Assembly (NCBI RefSeq): GCF_000346615.1
Contig: NZ_ANNU01000044.1
Coordinates: 1 to 64,000 of the forward strand
Length of the DNA stretch: 64,000 bases
Direction: 5' to 3'
DNA from: Nafulsella turpanensis ZLM-10
Lineage (GTDB): Bacteria; Bacteroidota; Bacteroidia; Cytophagales; Cyclobacteriaceae
In this document: in pieces, positions 23,970-32,762 of the stretch
Layout: each line of letters begins with the position of its first letter
How positions within the stretch are numbered: position 1 is the first letter of the stretch
The notes under the pieces: model-generated
The model's database searches: none
Seen by the model: only the letters and a program-made list of their open reading frames with translations
What the model was told of the DNA's origin: nothing
Program-made: the position numbers and the translations under genes

Positions 23970-24980
23970 CTATCCCTTCCTCCTCCTTATTATATCGCAG
24001 GCAAGGTATAGGGCTTCGCGCATGGATTGTTCGCTGGCCACATTCTTCCCGGCAATATCATAAGCAGTGCCATGGTCGGGCGAGGTGCGGACAATGGGAA
24101 GGCCGGCTGTATAGTTGACGCCGCTTTCGAAGGCAAGAGACTTAAACGGAATTAAACCCTGGTCGTGGTACATGGCCAGAATACCATCAAACTTCTCCTG
24201 CTGACGGGTACCGAAAAAGCCATCGGCCGGAAGCGGGCCAAAAATTAGTTTCCCTTTTTCTTTCAGCTCTTTTATCAGCGGAATAATAATGTCCTGCTCT
24301 TCGGTGCCCAACAAACCGCCTTCACCGGCATGGGGGTTTAGGCCCAGTACGGCAATGCGGGGCTTGGTTATGTTAAAATCCTGGCGGAGTGTTTTTTCCA
24401 GAATATTGAGCTTGCTGCGTAATTTTTCCTTTGTTAGCTGTTTGCTTACACTGTTGAGCGGAATATGCCCCGTTACCACACCTACCCGCAGGTTACCGGA
24501 GCATAAGAGCATCAGGCTGTCTTTTGCCTTAAAGGTTTCGGTGAAAAATTCCGTATGGCCAGGGAAGCGAAATTCGTCGTTTTGAATATTATTTTTGTTG
24601 ATTGGTGCGGTAACGATTCCTTCAATCTTCCCTTCCTGTAGGTGCCCCGCTGCTTTTTGCAGGGCAAGGAGTGCGGCCTTTCCTCCTTCGGGAGTTTCCT
24701 GGCCCATATTAATCTCCATCATCTCCTGCCAGCAGTTCACCACATTTACCTTGTCGGGGTGGAAACGATCTTCGTTGTTTACCTGGTGGTAGTTGAAGTC
24801 GTTCAGACGCATGGCCTTTCGATAATACGCGAGTACCTTTGCAGAACCATATACGACCGGGGTTATCATGTCGAGCAGACGGTCATCGGCCAGGGTTTTA
24901 ATAACTACTTCAGGCCCAATACCATTAATATCTCCTAAGCTAAGCCCTATTACCGGCTTATACAGTGAATGTTCCTCCAT
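23970..24980 (-). CDS. pdxA: 4-hydroxythreonine-4-phosphate dehydrogenase
   Basis: This enzyme of vitamin B6 synthesis (DXP-dependent route) oxidises 4-phosphohydroxy-L-threonine with NAD; it is 336 residues. It opens with IGLSLGDINGIGPEVV, the family start. GFPGHTEFF-like FPGHTEFFTETF and VTGHIPL are the central metal-binding region, and NPHAGEGGLLGTEE and MYHDQGLIPFKSLAF give the other metal ligands and substrate site. The enzyme works with PdxJ. The gene sits directly after pepA on the same strand, with its ATG one base from the pepA stop side. Confidence 0.95.
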   Translation of the reverse strand: MEEHSLYKPVIGLSLGDINGIGPEVVIKTLADDRLLDMITPVVYGSAKVLAYYRKAMRLNDFNYHQVNNEDRFHPDKVNVVNCWQEMMEINMGQETPEGGKAALLALQKAAGHLQEGKIEGIVTAPINKNNIQNDEFRFPGHTEFFTETFKAKDSLMLLCSGNLRVGVVTGHIPLNSVSKQLTKEKLRSKLNILEKTLRQDFNITKPRIAVLGLNPHAGEGGLLGTEEQDIIIPLIKELKEKGKLIFGPLPADGFFGTRQQEKFDGILAMYHDQGLIPFKSLAFESGVNYTAGLPIVRTSPDHGTAYDIAGKNVASEQSMREALYLACDIIRRRKG

Positions 24981-26423
24981 TTATTTTTTATCAAAACGCT
25001 TTATGAACTGATACAACAGGCGAACGCCTACTCCGGAGCCTCCTTTGCCACGATAGCTGTCGGGCTTGGTAAGAAAGGCTGGTCCGGCGATATCCAGGTG
25101 CATCCAGGGGTAATCTGTAAAATGTTTCAGAAACAAACCGGCCGTAATTGCACCGGCATTAGGCCCCCCCAGGTTGCTGAGGTCGGCAATGGAAGACTCC
25201 AGCTGTTTTTCATATTCTTCCCAGAGCGGAAATTCTACCAGGCGCTCATAAACCTCTCTGCCTGCCTCACAGAGCTGTTGCTTCTGATTTTCTTCGGCTG
25301 TGCCCATACATACAATTCCTTCGGGCCCAATGGCACGGGCAGCCGCACCGGTAAGGGTAGCCAGGTCGATGACCAGGGCCGGGCGATACCGCTGGGCATA
25401 GCAAAGAGCATCGGCCAGAATCAACCTTCCTTCGGCATCGGTATTTAATACTTCCACTGTTTTTCCATTGCTGATGGTGATAACGTCGCCGGGGGTAATG
25501 GCTTCTTCACCGGGGCGGTTATCCGTAGCAGGAATAAGACCGATAACATGCACCGGCAATTTATTTGCGGCTACTGCATAAAGTGCTCCGGCCACAGAGG
25601 CCGCACCCCCCATATCGCTCTTCATCATATCCATACTGCCGGGGGTGGGTTTAAGGCTAAGGCCTCCGGTATCGTATACCACGCCCTTGCCTACCAGAAC
25701 AATTGGTTGCGTGTTAACTGCATTTTTGGGCTTATACTCCAGTATGCTAAAGGTTGGTGGTTGCTGGCTGCCGGCATTTACCGCAAGGAGCCCACCCATT
25801 TTAAGGCTTTGGATGCGCGACTCTTCCAGTACCTCCACCTGAAAGCCAGCTTCCTGTCCTAGTCTTTCCAGCTCGTGGCCCAGCTGGGTAGCACTCAGGT
25901 AAATTACCGGCTCGTTTACCAGGTCGCGGGCAGCAAAAGTAGCCTTTGCCAGCTGCAAAACTTCATTAGCCTGCTCTTCCGTTACTTTCGGGTGAGACAG
26001 CTTTATTTGCTGCAGTATTTTGTCTGCTTCCGTTTTCCTGCTTTTGTACTTTTCGAAACGATAAGAGGAGAGCAGGAGGCCCTCCAATACAGCCAGTAGA
26101 TAGGGTGCCGCAATCTGCTTACCGGCTAGTTGCAGCTGGTTAACTGATTCCTTTTTAAGAAGGCTGCTGAGCTCATGCGCTTTCTTGCGAAAGGTTTCCA
26201 GCGTACGGTATTCTTCTTCCTTTTCTTTTACTTTCAGCAGAAACAGCCAGCTGTTATAGCGGTTAAGGGCGATAAGCGATTGATCCTGATCCAGCTTTTT
26301 CTTTACCCATTGCGCTTCTGCTTCGGAGAGGGAAAGGTCGTTGAGCTCCTCTGCATCTTTTAAAAGATACAGTAGGTTTTCAGTTAATTGAAAGGAATTT
26401 TGAATATGTATGGAAGGCTGCAT
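24981..26423 (-). CDS. pepA: leucyl aminopeptidase, M17 family
   Basis: This cytosolic enzyme removes N-terminal amino acids from peptides using two metal ions; it is 480 residues from the ATG at 26423. An open frame continues upstream to 26951, but that stretch is antisense to rsmA and is not used. The N-terminal domain covers roughly residues 1-160. The catalytic domain contains VGKGVVYDTGGLSLKP with Lys and Asp ligands, MDMMKSDMGGAA, and the family signature NTDAEGRLIL. pdxA is directly downstream. Its promoter overlaps the divergent rsmA promoter. Confidence 0.93.
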   Translation of the reverse strand: MQPSIHIQNSFQLTENLLYLLKDAEELNDLSLSEAEAQWVKKKLDQDQSLIALNRYNSWLFLLKVKEKEEEYRTLETFRKKAHELSSLLKKESVNQLQLAGKQIAAPYLLAVLEGLLLSSYRFEKYKSRKTEADKILQQIKLSHPKVTEEQANEVLQLAKATFAARDLVNEPVIYLSATQLGHELERLGQEAGFQVEVLEESRIQSLKMGGLLAVNAGSQQPPTFSILEYKPKNAVNTQPIVLVGKGVVYDTGGLSLKPTPGSMDMMKSDMGGAASVAGALYAVAANKLPVHVIGLIPATDNRPGEEAITPGDVITISNGKTVEVLNTDAEGRLILADALCYAQRYRPALVIDLATLTGAAARAIGPEGIVCMGTAEENQKQQLCEAGREVYERLVEFPLWEEYEKQLESSIADLSNLGGPNAGAITAGLFLKHFTDYPWMHLDIAGPAFLTKPDSYRGKGGSGVGVRLLYQFIKRFDKK

Positions 26424-26432
26424 GATTAATTG

Positions 26433-26440
26433 TACTTTTG
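26433..26440 (+). promoter_or_regulatory. -7 element of the rsmA promoter
   Basis: TACTTTTG matches the TAnnTTTG consensus and lies 37 bp before the rsmA start codon. The -33 box is not clear. Only six bases separate it from the pepA -7 element on the other strand. Confidence 0.4.
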
Positions 26441-26446
26441 GTTCTA

Positions 26447-26454
26447 CAAATTTA
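26447..26454 (-). promoter_or_regulatory. -7 element of the pepA promoter
   Basis: TAAATTTG on the minus strand matches the TAnnTTTG consensus. It lies 23 bp before the pepA ATG. The -33 region is T-rich only. Confidence 0.4.
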
Positions 26455-26477
26455 GGACAATATTCGGGAATTAAAAT

Positions 26478-27323
26478 ATGGAAGAAAGGAGCCCAAAGTA
26501 TGGTGCGGCCCGGAATGGCTTTGGTCGAAAAGGACAAGGCGCTGAAGGAGATGCTAAGGTAAGGCCTAAAAAACGGCTCGGACAACATTTCCTGACGGAT
26601 CAGCGTATTGCACAAAAGATTGCCGGTTCCCTCAGTGGCTGGAAAGATTATGAGCAGGTGCTGGAGGTAGGTCCTGGTATGGGAGTACTTACGCAGTACC
26701 TCCTGCAGGATAGCCGCTTTACTATCCATGCCGTAGAGCTCGATGAGGAGTCGGTACAATACCTGCATCAGCATTTTAAGGAAATGAGTGAGCGGGTATA
26801 CCATCAGGATTTCCTGAAAAAGAAGCTGGATGACTGGTTTAGCGAACCTTTTGCGTTGATTGGTAATTTTCCTTACAATATCAGCTCCCAAATATTTTTT
26901 AAAGTACTGGAGTACCGGCAGCAGATTCCTGAAGTCGTTGGTATGATACAAAAGGAAGTTGCCCAGCGCATTGCGGCCGGGCCCGGAAGTAAAACATATG
27001 GTATTTTAAGTGTGCTTATACAGGCGTATTACGAGGTGGAATATCTGTTTACGGTGCCTCCCGGGGTGTTTAACCCGCCGCCAAAGGTTCATTCAGCCGT
27101 TATTCGCTTCAGGCGAAATGAGGTGGAACAGCTTGACTGTGACGAAAAGTGGTTCTTCAGGATTGTAAAGCAAGGCTTTCAGAACCGCCGGAAAACCCTG
27201 CGGAATGCCCTGAAAGCACTGAATCTGACGGAGGAGGTAAAAGCGTTACCCCTGCTCGATAAAAGGGCAGAGCAGCTTTCAGTAGCCGATTTTGTTTTTC
27301 TAACACAGAAAATAACAGCATAG
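26478..27323 (+). CDS. rsmA: 16S rRNA dimethyladenosine transferase
   Basis: RsmA (KsgA) dimethylates two adjacent adenosines near the 3' end of 16S rRNA late in 30S assembly. The 281-residue protein opens with about 33 extra charged residues before the usual KKRLGQHFLTDQRIAQKI. The SAM-binding motif is VLEVGPGMGVLTQYLL near 60. IGNFPYNISSQIFFKVLE near 135 is motif IV, the catalytic NxPY (NFPY). The stop codon TAG overlaps the GTG of mgtE by one base, so both are one transcript. Confidence 0.95.
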   Translation: MEERSPKYGAARNGFGRKGQGAEGDAKVRPKKRLGQHFLTDQRIAQKIAGSLSGWKDYEQVLEVGPGMGVLTQYLLQDSRFTIHAVELDEESVQYLHQHFKEMSERVYHQDFLKKKLDDWFSEPFALIGNFPYNISSQIFFKVLEYRQQIPEVVGMIQKEVAQRIAAGPGSKTYGILSVLIQAYYEVEYLFTVPPGVFNPPPKVHSAVIRFRRNEVEQLDCDEKWFFRIVKQGFQNRRKTLRNALKALNLTEEVKALPLLDKRAEQLSVADFVFLTQKITA

Positions 27324-28696
27324 TGGAACAGGCAGCAGAAGTAACCCAATTTCAGCTCAGCAAAGAGTTTCTGGAACGACTGGAACAGGCAGTGAAAGAG
27401 CAGGATACTGCTTTTATACAGGATAGCCTCGCCCAGGTGAAACCTGCCGATATTTCCGCCATTTTACACGAATTTGATGCGGAGGAGAGTAAATTTATCT
27501 TCGATCTCCTTCCGGTAGAAAAGGCGGCCGTTATTCTAAGCGAGCTGGATGAAGATGTAAGGGTAAACTTCTTAAAAAACTTCTCTTCCGAAGAAATTGC
27601 CCCCTATGTAGAGCAGCTGGACTCCGACGATGCCGTGGACCTGCTCAATGAGCAGTCCGTTAAAACCCGCGAAGAGGTAATTGCCAACCTGAACAATACT
27701 GAAAAGGTCGACCACATTGTGGACCTGCTGCATTACGAGGAAGATTGTGCCGGGGGCCTTATGGCTAAAGAGCTTATTAAAGCAAATATTAACTGGACGG
27801 TTACCCAAACCATAGAGGAAATCCGGCGACAGGCCGAAAATGTGAGTAAAATCTACTCGGTTTATGTGGTGGACGATGATGAAAAGCTGCTGGGTAAAGT
27901 GTCGCTGAAAAGGATGCTGCTCTCCCGGGCCGGCACCCGCATTGCCGACATTTACGATCCGGAGATTATATGCGTACAAACCTATATGGAGGAAGAAGAG
28001 GTCGCTTCTATGATGCGGAAATATGACCTCGAAGCCGTGCCCGTGGTAAACGTGCAGAACAAACTGGTAGGGCGCATAACCATCGACGATGTGGTGGATG
28101 TAATTACCGAACTTGCCGAAGAAGAAAGGCAGATGATGAGCGGTATTACGGAAGATGTGGAGGAAAGCGATTCCGTCTGGCGTATCAGCCGCGCCCGCCT
28201 TCCCTGGCTGGTGATAGGTATGGTAGGAGGAATACTGGCGGCCCGCTTTATTGGAGTTTTTGAAAGTGACATTGAAATTGTTCCAGCCCTGGCTTTTTAC
28301 ATTCCCCTTATTACCGCTACCGGTGGTAATGTGGGTATACAATCCAGTAGTATCATTCTGCAAAGCCTTGCCAATCCTTCTGTTTTTAGCGAAAGTGTAT
28401 GGAAACGCCTGCTAAAAGTGCTGATGGTGGCCATTTTTAATGGCCTTATTCTGGCTTTGCTGGTGCTGGCGGCTGTGCTGTTAATTGGCTCGGAAACAAA
28501 ATTGGTTTTTGTCGTTTCCATTGCCTTGTTTTGCGTGGTGCTGCTGGCTTCTTTTATGGGAACCATCACCCCTCTGGTGCTGGACCACTTCGGGATTAAT
28601 CCTGCGCTCGCATCCGGACCGTTCATTACCACGGCCAACGACCTGCTAGGTCTGGGCGTATATTTTGCCGTAGCTCATATGCTGTTCAATCTGTAA
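27323..28696 (+). CDS. mgtE: magnesium transporter MgtE
   Basis: This homodimeric, Mg2+-selective channel has 457 residues. An N-terminal cytosolic helical domain (about 20-130, with repeats like DLLPVEKAAVILSELDEDVR) is followed by two CBS domains (about 140-265, SVKRM-like KVSLKRMLLSR and VGRITIDDVVDVI). Five membrane helices occupy about 290-455. PLITATGGNVGIQSSS is the conserved pore-lining stretch of TM2. The CBS and N domains sense cytosolic Mg2+ and close the pore. It starts from a GTG overlapping the rsmA stop. Why it is coupled to rsmA is unknown, but ribosome maturation needs magnesium. Confidence 0.93.
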   Translation: MEQAAEVTQFQLSKEFLERLEQAVKEQDTAFIQDSLAQVKPADISAILHEFDAEESKFIFDLLPVEKAAVILSELDEDVRVNFLKNFSSEEIAPYVEQLDSDDAVDLLNEQSVKTREEVIANLNNTEKVDHIVDLLHYEEDCAGGLMAKELIKANINWTVTQTIEEIRRQAENVSKIYSVYVVDDDEKLLGKVSLKRMLLSRAGTRIADIYDPEIICVQTYMEEEEVASMMRKYDLEAVPVVNVQNKLVGRITIDDVVDVITELAEEERQMMSGITEDVEESDSVWRISRARLPWLVIGMVGGILAARFIGVFESDIEIVPALAFYIPLITATGGNVGIQSSSIILQSLANPSVFSESVWKRLLKVLMVAIFNGLILALLVLAAVLLIGSETKLVFVVSIALFCVVLLASFMGTITPLVLDHFGINPALASGPFITTANDLLGLGVYFAVAHMLFNL

Positions 28697-28721
28697 AAAT
28701 ACTTCGGACCCTTTTAATGCC

Positions 28722-29666
28722 ATGATAATCCTGAACAGGAAAGTGCTGATCATCGACAAAATGCATGATAGCATTTTTAATATGCTTGAACAAATTGGTT
28801 TTTCGGCCGACTATCGTCCGGATGCTAGCAGACAGGAAATAGAGGCTGTTGTTGGTGATTATGAGGTGTTGTTTCTGCGAAGCAAGCTGAGTGTCGATGA
28901 AGCTTTTCTAAGGAAGGCCGGCAGGTTAAAAGTAGTCGGCAGGGCAGGGGCTGGTGTGGATCAACTGGATGTAGAGACGCTGGAACAGAGAGGCATAAGC
29001 CTGATAAACGCACCGGAAGGAAACCGCGATGCAGTAGCAGAACATGCTGTTGGAATGCTCCTCTGCCTGCAAAATAACCTCCTGAAGGCCGATGCACAGG
29101 TGCGCCAGTCCATCTGGGACAGGGAAGGGAACCGCGGAACAGAGCTTTCAGAAAAAACAGTGGGCATTATCGGATATGGCCATATGGGGCAGGCTTTTGC
29201 CCGGCGCCTGCAGGGCTTTGGCTGTCGTTTGCTGGCCTATGATAAATTTCGGCAGGGGTTTAGCGATGAACTTGTGCAGGAGAGTAGCCAGGAAGATATT
29301 TTTGAGCAGGCCGACGTGGTGAGCTTTCATTTTCCCCTCACTGAAGAAAATAGGGGAATAATAAATGGAGCTTATTTGAGTCGCTTTAAAAAGGAGATCC
29401 TGCTGATAAATACGGCCCGGGGCGAAATTTTACCATTAAAGGATCTGGTCGAAAAACTGAAAAGTGGTAAAGTGAGAGGGGCAGCTCTTGATGTACTGGA
29501 AAATGAAAAGTTGCACCAGCTTTCAGCGGAAGAGAAAGAAAATTTTGATTACCTTGTTCAGTGCGATAAGGTTCTTTTAAGTCCCCATGTAGCCGGGTGG
29601 ACGCATGAGTCTTATCGGAAGATAAATGCGGTTTTGGTTGAAAAGCTAAAAAATCTCCTTTATTAA
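28722..29666 (+). CDS. D-2-hydroxyacid dehydrogenase (SerA-like)
   Basis: This is a 314-residue NAD-dependent D-2-hydroxyacid dehydrogenase. The nucleotide-binding motif is VGIIGYGHMGQAFARRL near 146. The catalytic Arg is in INTARGEILPL near 228, and the catalytic His is in LLSPHVAGWT near 287; the Glu partner is in ALDVLENEKL near 255. These match phosphoglycerate dehydrogenase and glyoxylate reductase types, but it lacks the ACT domain of SerA. The substrate is therefore open. It follows mgtE by 25 bp, possibly in the same transcript. Confidence 0.88.
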   Translation: MIILNRKVLIIDKMHDSIFNMLEQIGFSADYRPDASRQEIEAVVGDYEVLFLRSKLSVDEAFLRKAGRLKVVGRAGAGVDQLDVETLEQRGISLINAPEGNRDAVAEHAVGMLLCLQNNLLKADAQVRQSIWDREGNRGTELSEKTVGIIGYGHMGQAFARRLQGFGCRLLAYDKFRQGFSDELVQESSQEDIFEQADVVSFHFPLTEENRGIINGAYLSRFKKEILLINTARGEILPLKDLVEKLKSGKVRGAALDVLENEKLHQLSAEEKENFDYLVQCDKVLLSPHVAGWTHESYRKINAVLVEKLKNLLY

Positions 29667-29708
29667 TGCTATTTTTACCGGGAGAGAAAGTAATATTTTA
29701 ATGCCAAT

Positions 29709-30551
29709 ATGAAAAATTTCCCTATTATTCAACGGACTTTAAAATGGTACTCGCATGTAACGGAACAGCCAATCCTTACTTCCTTCCTGGTATTGATAAT
29801 TGTAAGTATCCTGGTGCTCGGGCTGAGCGCCCCTTACTATTTAAATGACTTTAAGGATTTTTATAAGCAGGTACTGGCCGAGGCTCATGGTATGATCTTC
29901 GACATAGCCATTATTGGTATCCTCATTCTGTGGCTTAATAAAAGCGGGGAAAAAAGGTTGCGGATTAAAACGTATAAGGATGAAATTGATGACTTCCGGC
30001 TATGGAAATCTGAAGAAGCAGCCTTCCGTACGGTGGGTAACATTAAAAGGCTCAACCGGCACAAAATCTATAACATTAACCTGGTTAACTGCTTTCTCAC
30101 TAAAACCAACCTCAATTACTGTATTCTGGAGGGCTCCAACCTCAACTCGGCCGATATTAATACTTCGCAGCTCATCGAATGTAACCTTCGGAATGCCCGC
30201 CTGAACCAGACGAATTTCGAAAATTCCACACTTAATCAGGCCGATTTATCGCATGCTTATGCCAGTGGAGCAAATTTCAGGGATGCCTTTCTCATTAAGG
30301 CACAAATGGTACAGGCTTATTTGATAAAAGCCGAATTAAAGGGGGCTTTTTTAATGGAAGCAAACCTGAATGGAGCGTACCTTACCGGGGCAGATTTTAC
30401 CGGCGCCAATTTATATAAAGCCGACCTGCGGAATGCGGTAGGGCTTACGCTTGAACAGTTAGAGAAAGCGCGTACACTTTACCTCGCCCAGCTGGATGAG
30501 GACCTGATGGAGCAGGTAAAATTACGGCTGCCCAGCCTGGTGGAGAAGTGA
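29709..30551 (+). CDS. membrane protein with pentapeptide repeats
   Basis: The 280-residue protein has two membrane helices near residues 20-40 and 62-80. After a linker comes a pentapeptide-repeat region (about 125-245) of the A(D/N)Lxx type: LNYCILEGSNLNSADINTSQ, LRNARLNQTNFENSTLNQADLSHAYASGANFRDAF, AYLTGADFTGANLYKADLRNA. This folds as a right-handed quadrilateral beta helix facing the cytoplasm or periplasm. The function of such proteins is generally unknown. It is encoded alone, converging with the histidine kinase gene. Confidence 0.85.
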   Translation: MKNFPIIQRTLKWYSHVTEQPILTSFLVLIIVSILVLGLSAPYYLNDFKDFYKQVLAEAHGMIFDIAIIGILILWLNKSGEKRLRIKTYKDEIDDFRLWKSEEAAFRTVGNIKRLNRHKIYNINLVNCFLTKTNLNYCILEGSNLNSADINTSQLIECNLRNARLNQTNFENSTLNQADLSHAYASGANFRDAFLIKAQMVQAYLIKAELKGAFLMEANLNGAYLTGADFTGANLYKADLRNAVGLTLEQLEKARTLYLAQLDEDLMEQVKLRLPSLVEK

Positions 30552-30561
30552 AATACAAGCT

Positions 30562-31959
30562 TTAAAGAGGAAGGTACACCGTAAAGCGGGTAGCTCCTGG
30601 CTTTGAATCGAGGGTAAGTTTTCCTTCATGGTGGTCTACTATACGCTTGGCTATATCGAGGCCAAGGCCGCTGCCTTCACCTACCTGCTTAGTGGTAAAA
30701 AAAGGATCGAAAATCTGCTCCTGCACTTCTTCCGGTATGCCTTCACCGTTATCTTCTATCTCAATTTTTAGTGATGAATTTTCCTGTGCGGCACTAATCC
30801 GTAGCTTTCCTCCTTCCGGCATTGCATCTATCGCATTGTCAATAAGGTTGGTCCATAGCTGGTTAAGTTCACCTGCATACACACAAGCCTCAGGTAAATC
30901 TTCTGCAATGGCCTCTTCGACTTTTATATTCTTTTTCTTTAGCTTAAAGTTGAGCAGGGTAAGGGTGTTAAGAATGCCTTCCCGAATATCTGTGGTTTCC
31001 TTTTCAGTACTCCTGTCCATGTGAGAGTACGCTTTTACGGCATTAACGAGCTGGCTGATTCTTGCCGAAGAGTGCTGGATGTTTTGAGAAAGCTTTTGCA
31101 GACTGAGCATATACTTGAGCCACTGAAGGAGGGCCTGCAGCTTTTCTTTGTTTTGTTCTTCCTGAAAGAAAGAAGGTAGCTGCTCAGGTCGGACAGGGTA
31201 ATCGGCAAATGATTCGGCTAAAGTCCGCGCCTGGTCAATATCTCTTTTTTTCAGCCATTCTTCCCAACTGTCGCCCAGGGAGGTTTTCTCCATCAGGCTT
31301 AAACGGGCGGCCTGTTTATTATTAAGGGAGCTGAGAAGTTGTTGTACTTCTCTGAATGCGGTGGAGATAGACTCTCCCCGAAGCAGCTCTTCTAGAATGG
31401 CGGGCATTTCCTGTAGCTGCTCCTTCAGCACCTCGGCACTTCGGGCTACGGCAGCGGCAGGATTGTTGAGCTCATGCGTCAGGCCCGCCGACAATCGGCC
31501 AAGGGCTTCCATTTTACTGGATTGCTGCTGGCTTTTGGTAAACTCTCTTACCCGGCTGGTCATGATATGGACGAGCACCTCTACAAGCTGCTGGTGTTCC
31601 AGTATCATTTCCCGGAAAAACTCTTTTTTCAGCATCAGAAGTTCACTGGCCTCGCTGGCTCTGGCCGCCGCATTTGCATGGCTGGCTCTGGAGTAGGGTA
31701 GGGCACCGGTAATGGCTCCACTCTCTATTTCCTGTATTACCCGGGAGCTCCCTTTCTGTTCCTGAATGAAACTGATCTTTCCTTTCAGAATAATAACCAT
31801 CCGGTCAAGAGGAGCGCCCTTTTCAAAAAGGTATGCTCCTTCCTGCAACTGGAGGTACTCAAGCTTACCGGCCAGCCATTGCAGCTGCTCTTCCGGTACC
31901 CCGGAGAGAACAGGATTTTCCCTGAGCGCGGGCACCCATCGGGAAGGAGAAGTACTCAT
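30562..31959 (-). CDS. soluble histidine kinase with cyclic-nucleotide-binding domain
   Basis: The protein has about 465 residues from the ATG at 31959, which has an AAGGAGG box just before it; a TTG seven codons upstream is also in frame. Residues about 15-130 form a cAMP/CRP-type sensor domain (LEYLQLQEGAYLFEKGAPLDRMVIILKG). A HisKA domain has the phospho-accepting His in GRLSAGLTHELNNPAAA. The HATPase_c domain shows NLIDNAIDAMPEGG, EDNGEGIPEE and GSGLGLDIAKRIV. No membrane helices are present, so it is a cytoplasmic kinase. A response regulator is not adjacent. Confidence 0.88.
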   Translation of the reverse strand: MSTSPSRWVPALRENPVLSGVPEEQLQWLAGKLEYLQLQEGAYLFEKGAPLDRMVIILKGKISFIQEQKGSSRVIQEIESGAITGALPYSRASHANAAARASEASELLMLKKEFFREMILEHQQLVEVLVHIMTSRVREFTKSQQQSSKMEALGRLSAGLTHELNNPAAAVARSAEVLKEQLQEMPAILEELLRGESISTAFREVQQLLSSLNNKQAARLSLMEKTSLGDSWEEWLKKRDIDQARTLAESFADYPVRPEQLPSFFQEEQNKEKLQALLQWLKYMLSLQKLSQNIQHSSARISQLVNAVKAYSHMDRSTEKETTDIREGILNTLTLLNFKLKKKNIKVEEAIAEDLPEACVYAGELNQLWTNLIDNAIDAMPEGGKLRISAAQENSSLKIEIEDNGEGIPEEVQEQIFDPFFTTKQVGEGSGLGLDIAKRIVDHHEGKLTLDSKPGATRFTVYLPL

Positions 31960-32010
31960 GTAGAAACCTCCTTCCTGCAAGGTGGAATCCGCCCGTAAAA
32001 GATCAGCATT

Positions 32011-32556
32011 TTAGCTGATGGTAACATGCCCCCAGTTTTCGCCGGAGCGAATACGGTTCAGCTGCGTGTGGGTAATGCCAAAGCGTTTGGCAATCATGCT
32101 AAGCCTTGTTTTATCGGATTTCAGTAATTTTTTAATGATGCGGACATCCGGTTCGGTAAGCTTATAGCCTGTGGTGCGGCTGCGAAGTACTTCGGGGTTT
32201 TTATTGTTGTGCGCCACGAGCTCTTCTTCAGTGGCCCATTTCAGATTATTAACGTTATTGTTTTCCTTATTGTAATCGAGGTGAATAACGTAATATTGCT
32301 CCGGGGAATCTTTATTGATAAAGGTTTCCGCAATGATGCGGTGTACATAAAACTGGCGAACGATTTTACCGCCGAATTTTACCGTAATGGACTTATATCC
32401 TCCCACATTTCCACCACGAATTATACGACCTTTCTCCTTATCTATCGCGTAGCTTCTGACTCTTCCATTCGTCGATACCTCATATTTGGCATGTGAAAGG
32501 TTGGTCTGAAAGTCTACCTCTTTCCATCTTTCAGGTGTATATACATTATGTTCCAT
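32011..32556 (-). CDS. NUMOD4-HNH protein with helix-turn-helix tail
   Basis: The 181-residue protein starts with a NUMOD4 motif (about 8-55, TPERWKEVDFQTNLSHAKYEVSTNGRVRSY). An HNH-like segment follows (about 60-115), with HRIIAETFINK and IHLDYNKENNNVNNLKWA. The C-terminus has RLSMIAKRFGITHTQLNRIRSGENWGHV, a helix-turn-helix. The architecture matches free-standing homing-type endonucleases, yet it sits between ordinary genes with no intron or phage signs. It may be a domesticated DNA-binding regulator. Whether it cuts DNA is not known. Confidence 0.75.
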   Translation of the reverse strand: MEHNVYTPERWKEVDFQTNLSHAKYEVSTNGRVRSYAIDKEKGRIIRGGNVGGYKSITVKFGGKIVRQFYVHRIIAETFINKDSPEQYYVIHLDYNKENNNVNNLKWATEEELVAHNNKNPEVLRSRTTGYKLTEPDVRIIKKLLKSDKTRLSMIAKRFGITHTQLNRIRSGENWGHVTIS

Positions 32557-32762
32557 AAGTTAGTAGTATAGGCTAGGTAAAAAATAACAGGGGAACAATG
32601 GGCTAAATTCCACGCTCCTCTCCTTAAAAAAATCAATGAATTACTCATCTTGTTTTGTGCAACTGTTAAGATAACATGAAGAGCACCAAAGAGTTTCCTG
32701 TTTTTTTTAAGAAGGAGCAAATTTTTTGTAAATTATTAAAAAAATGCTGCAAACCGCGTGTT

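Noticed and set aside
26424-26951. N-terminal extension of the pepA frame
   Set aside because: It is antisense to the firm rsmA gene, lacks the leader of M17 proteins, and an ATG with a close promoter exists at 26423.
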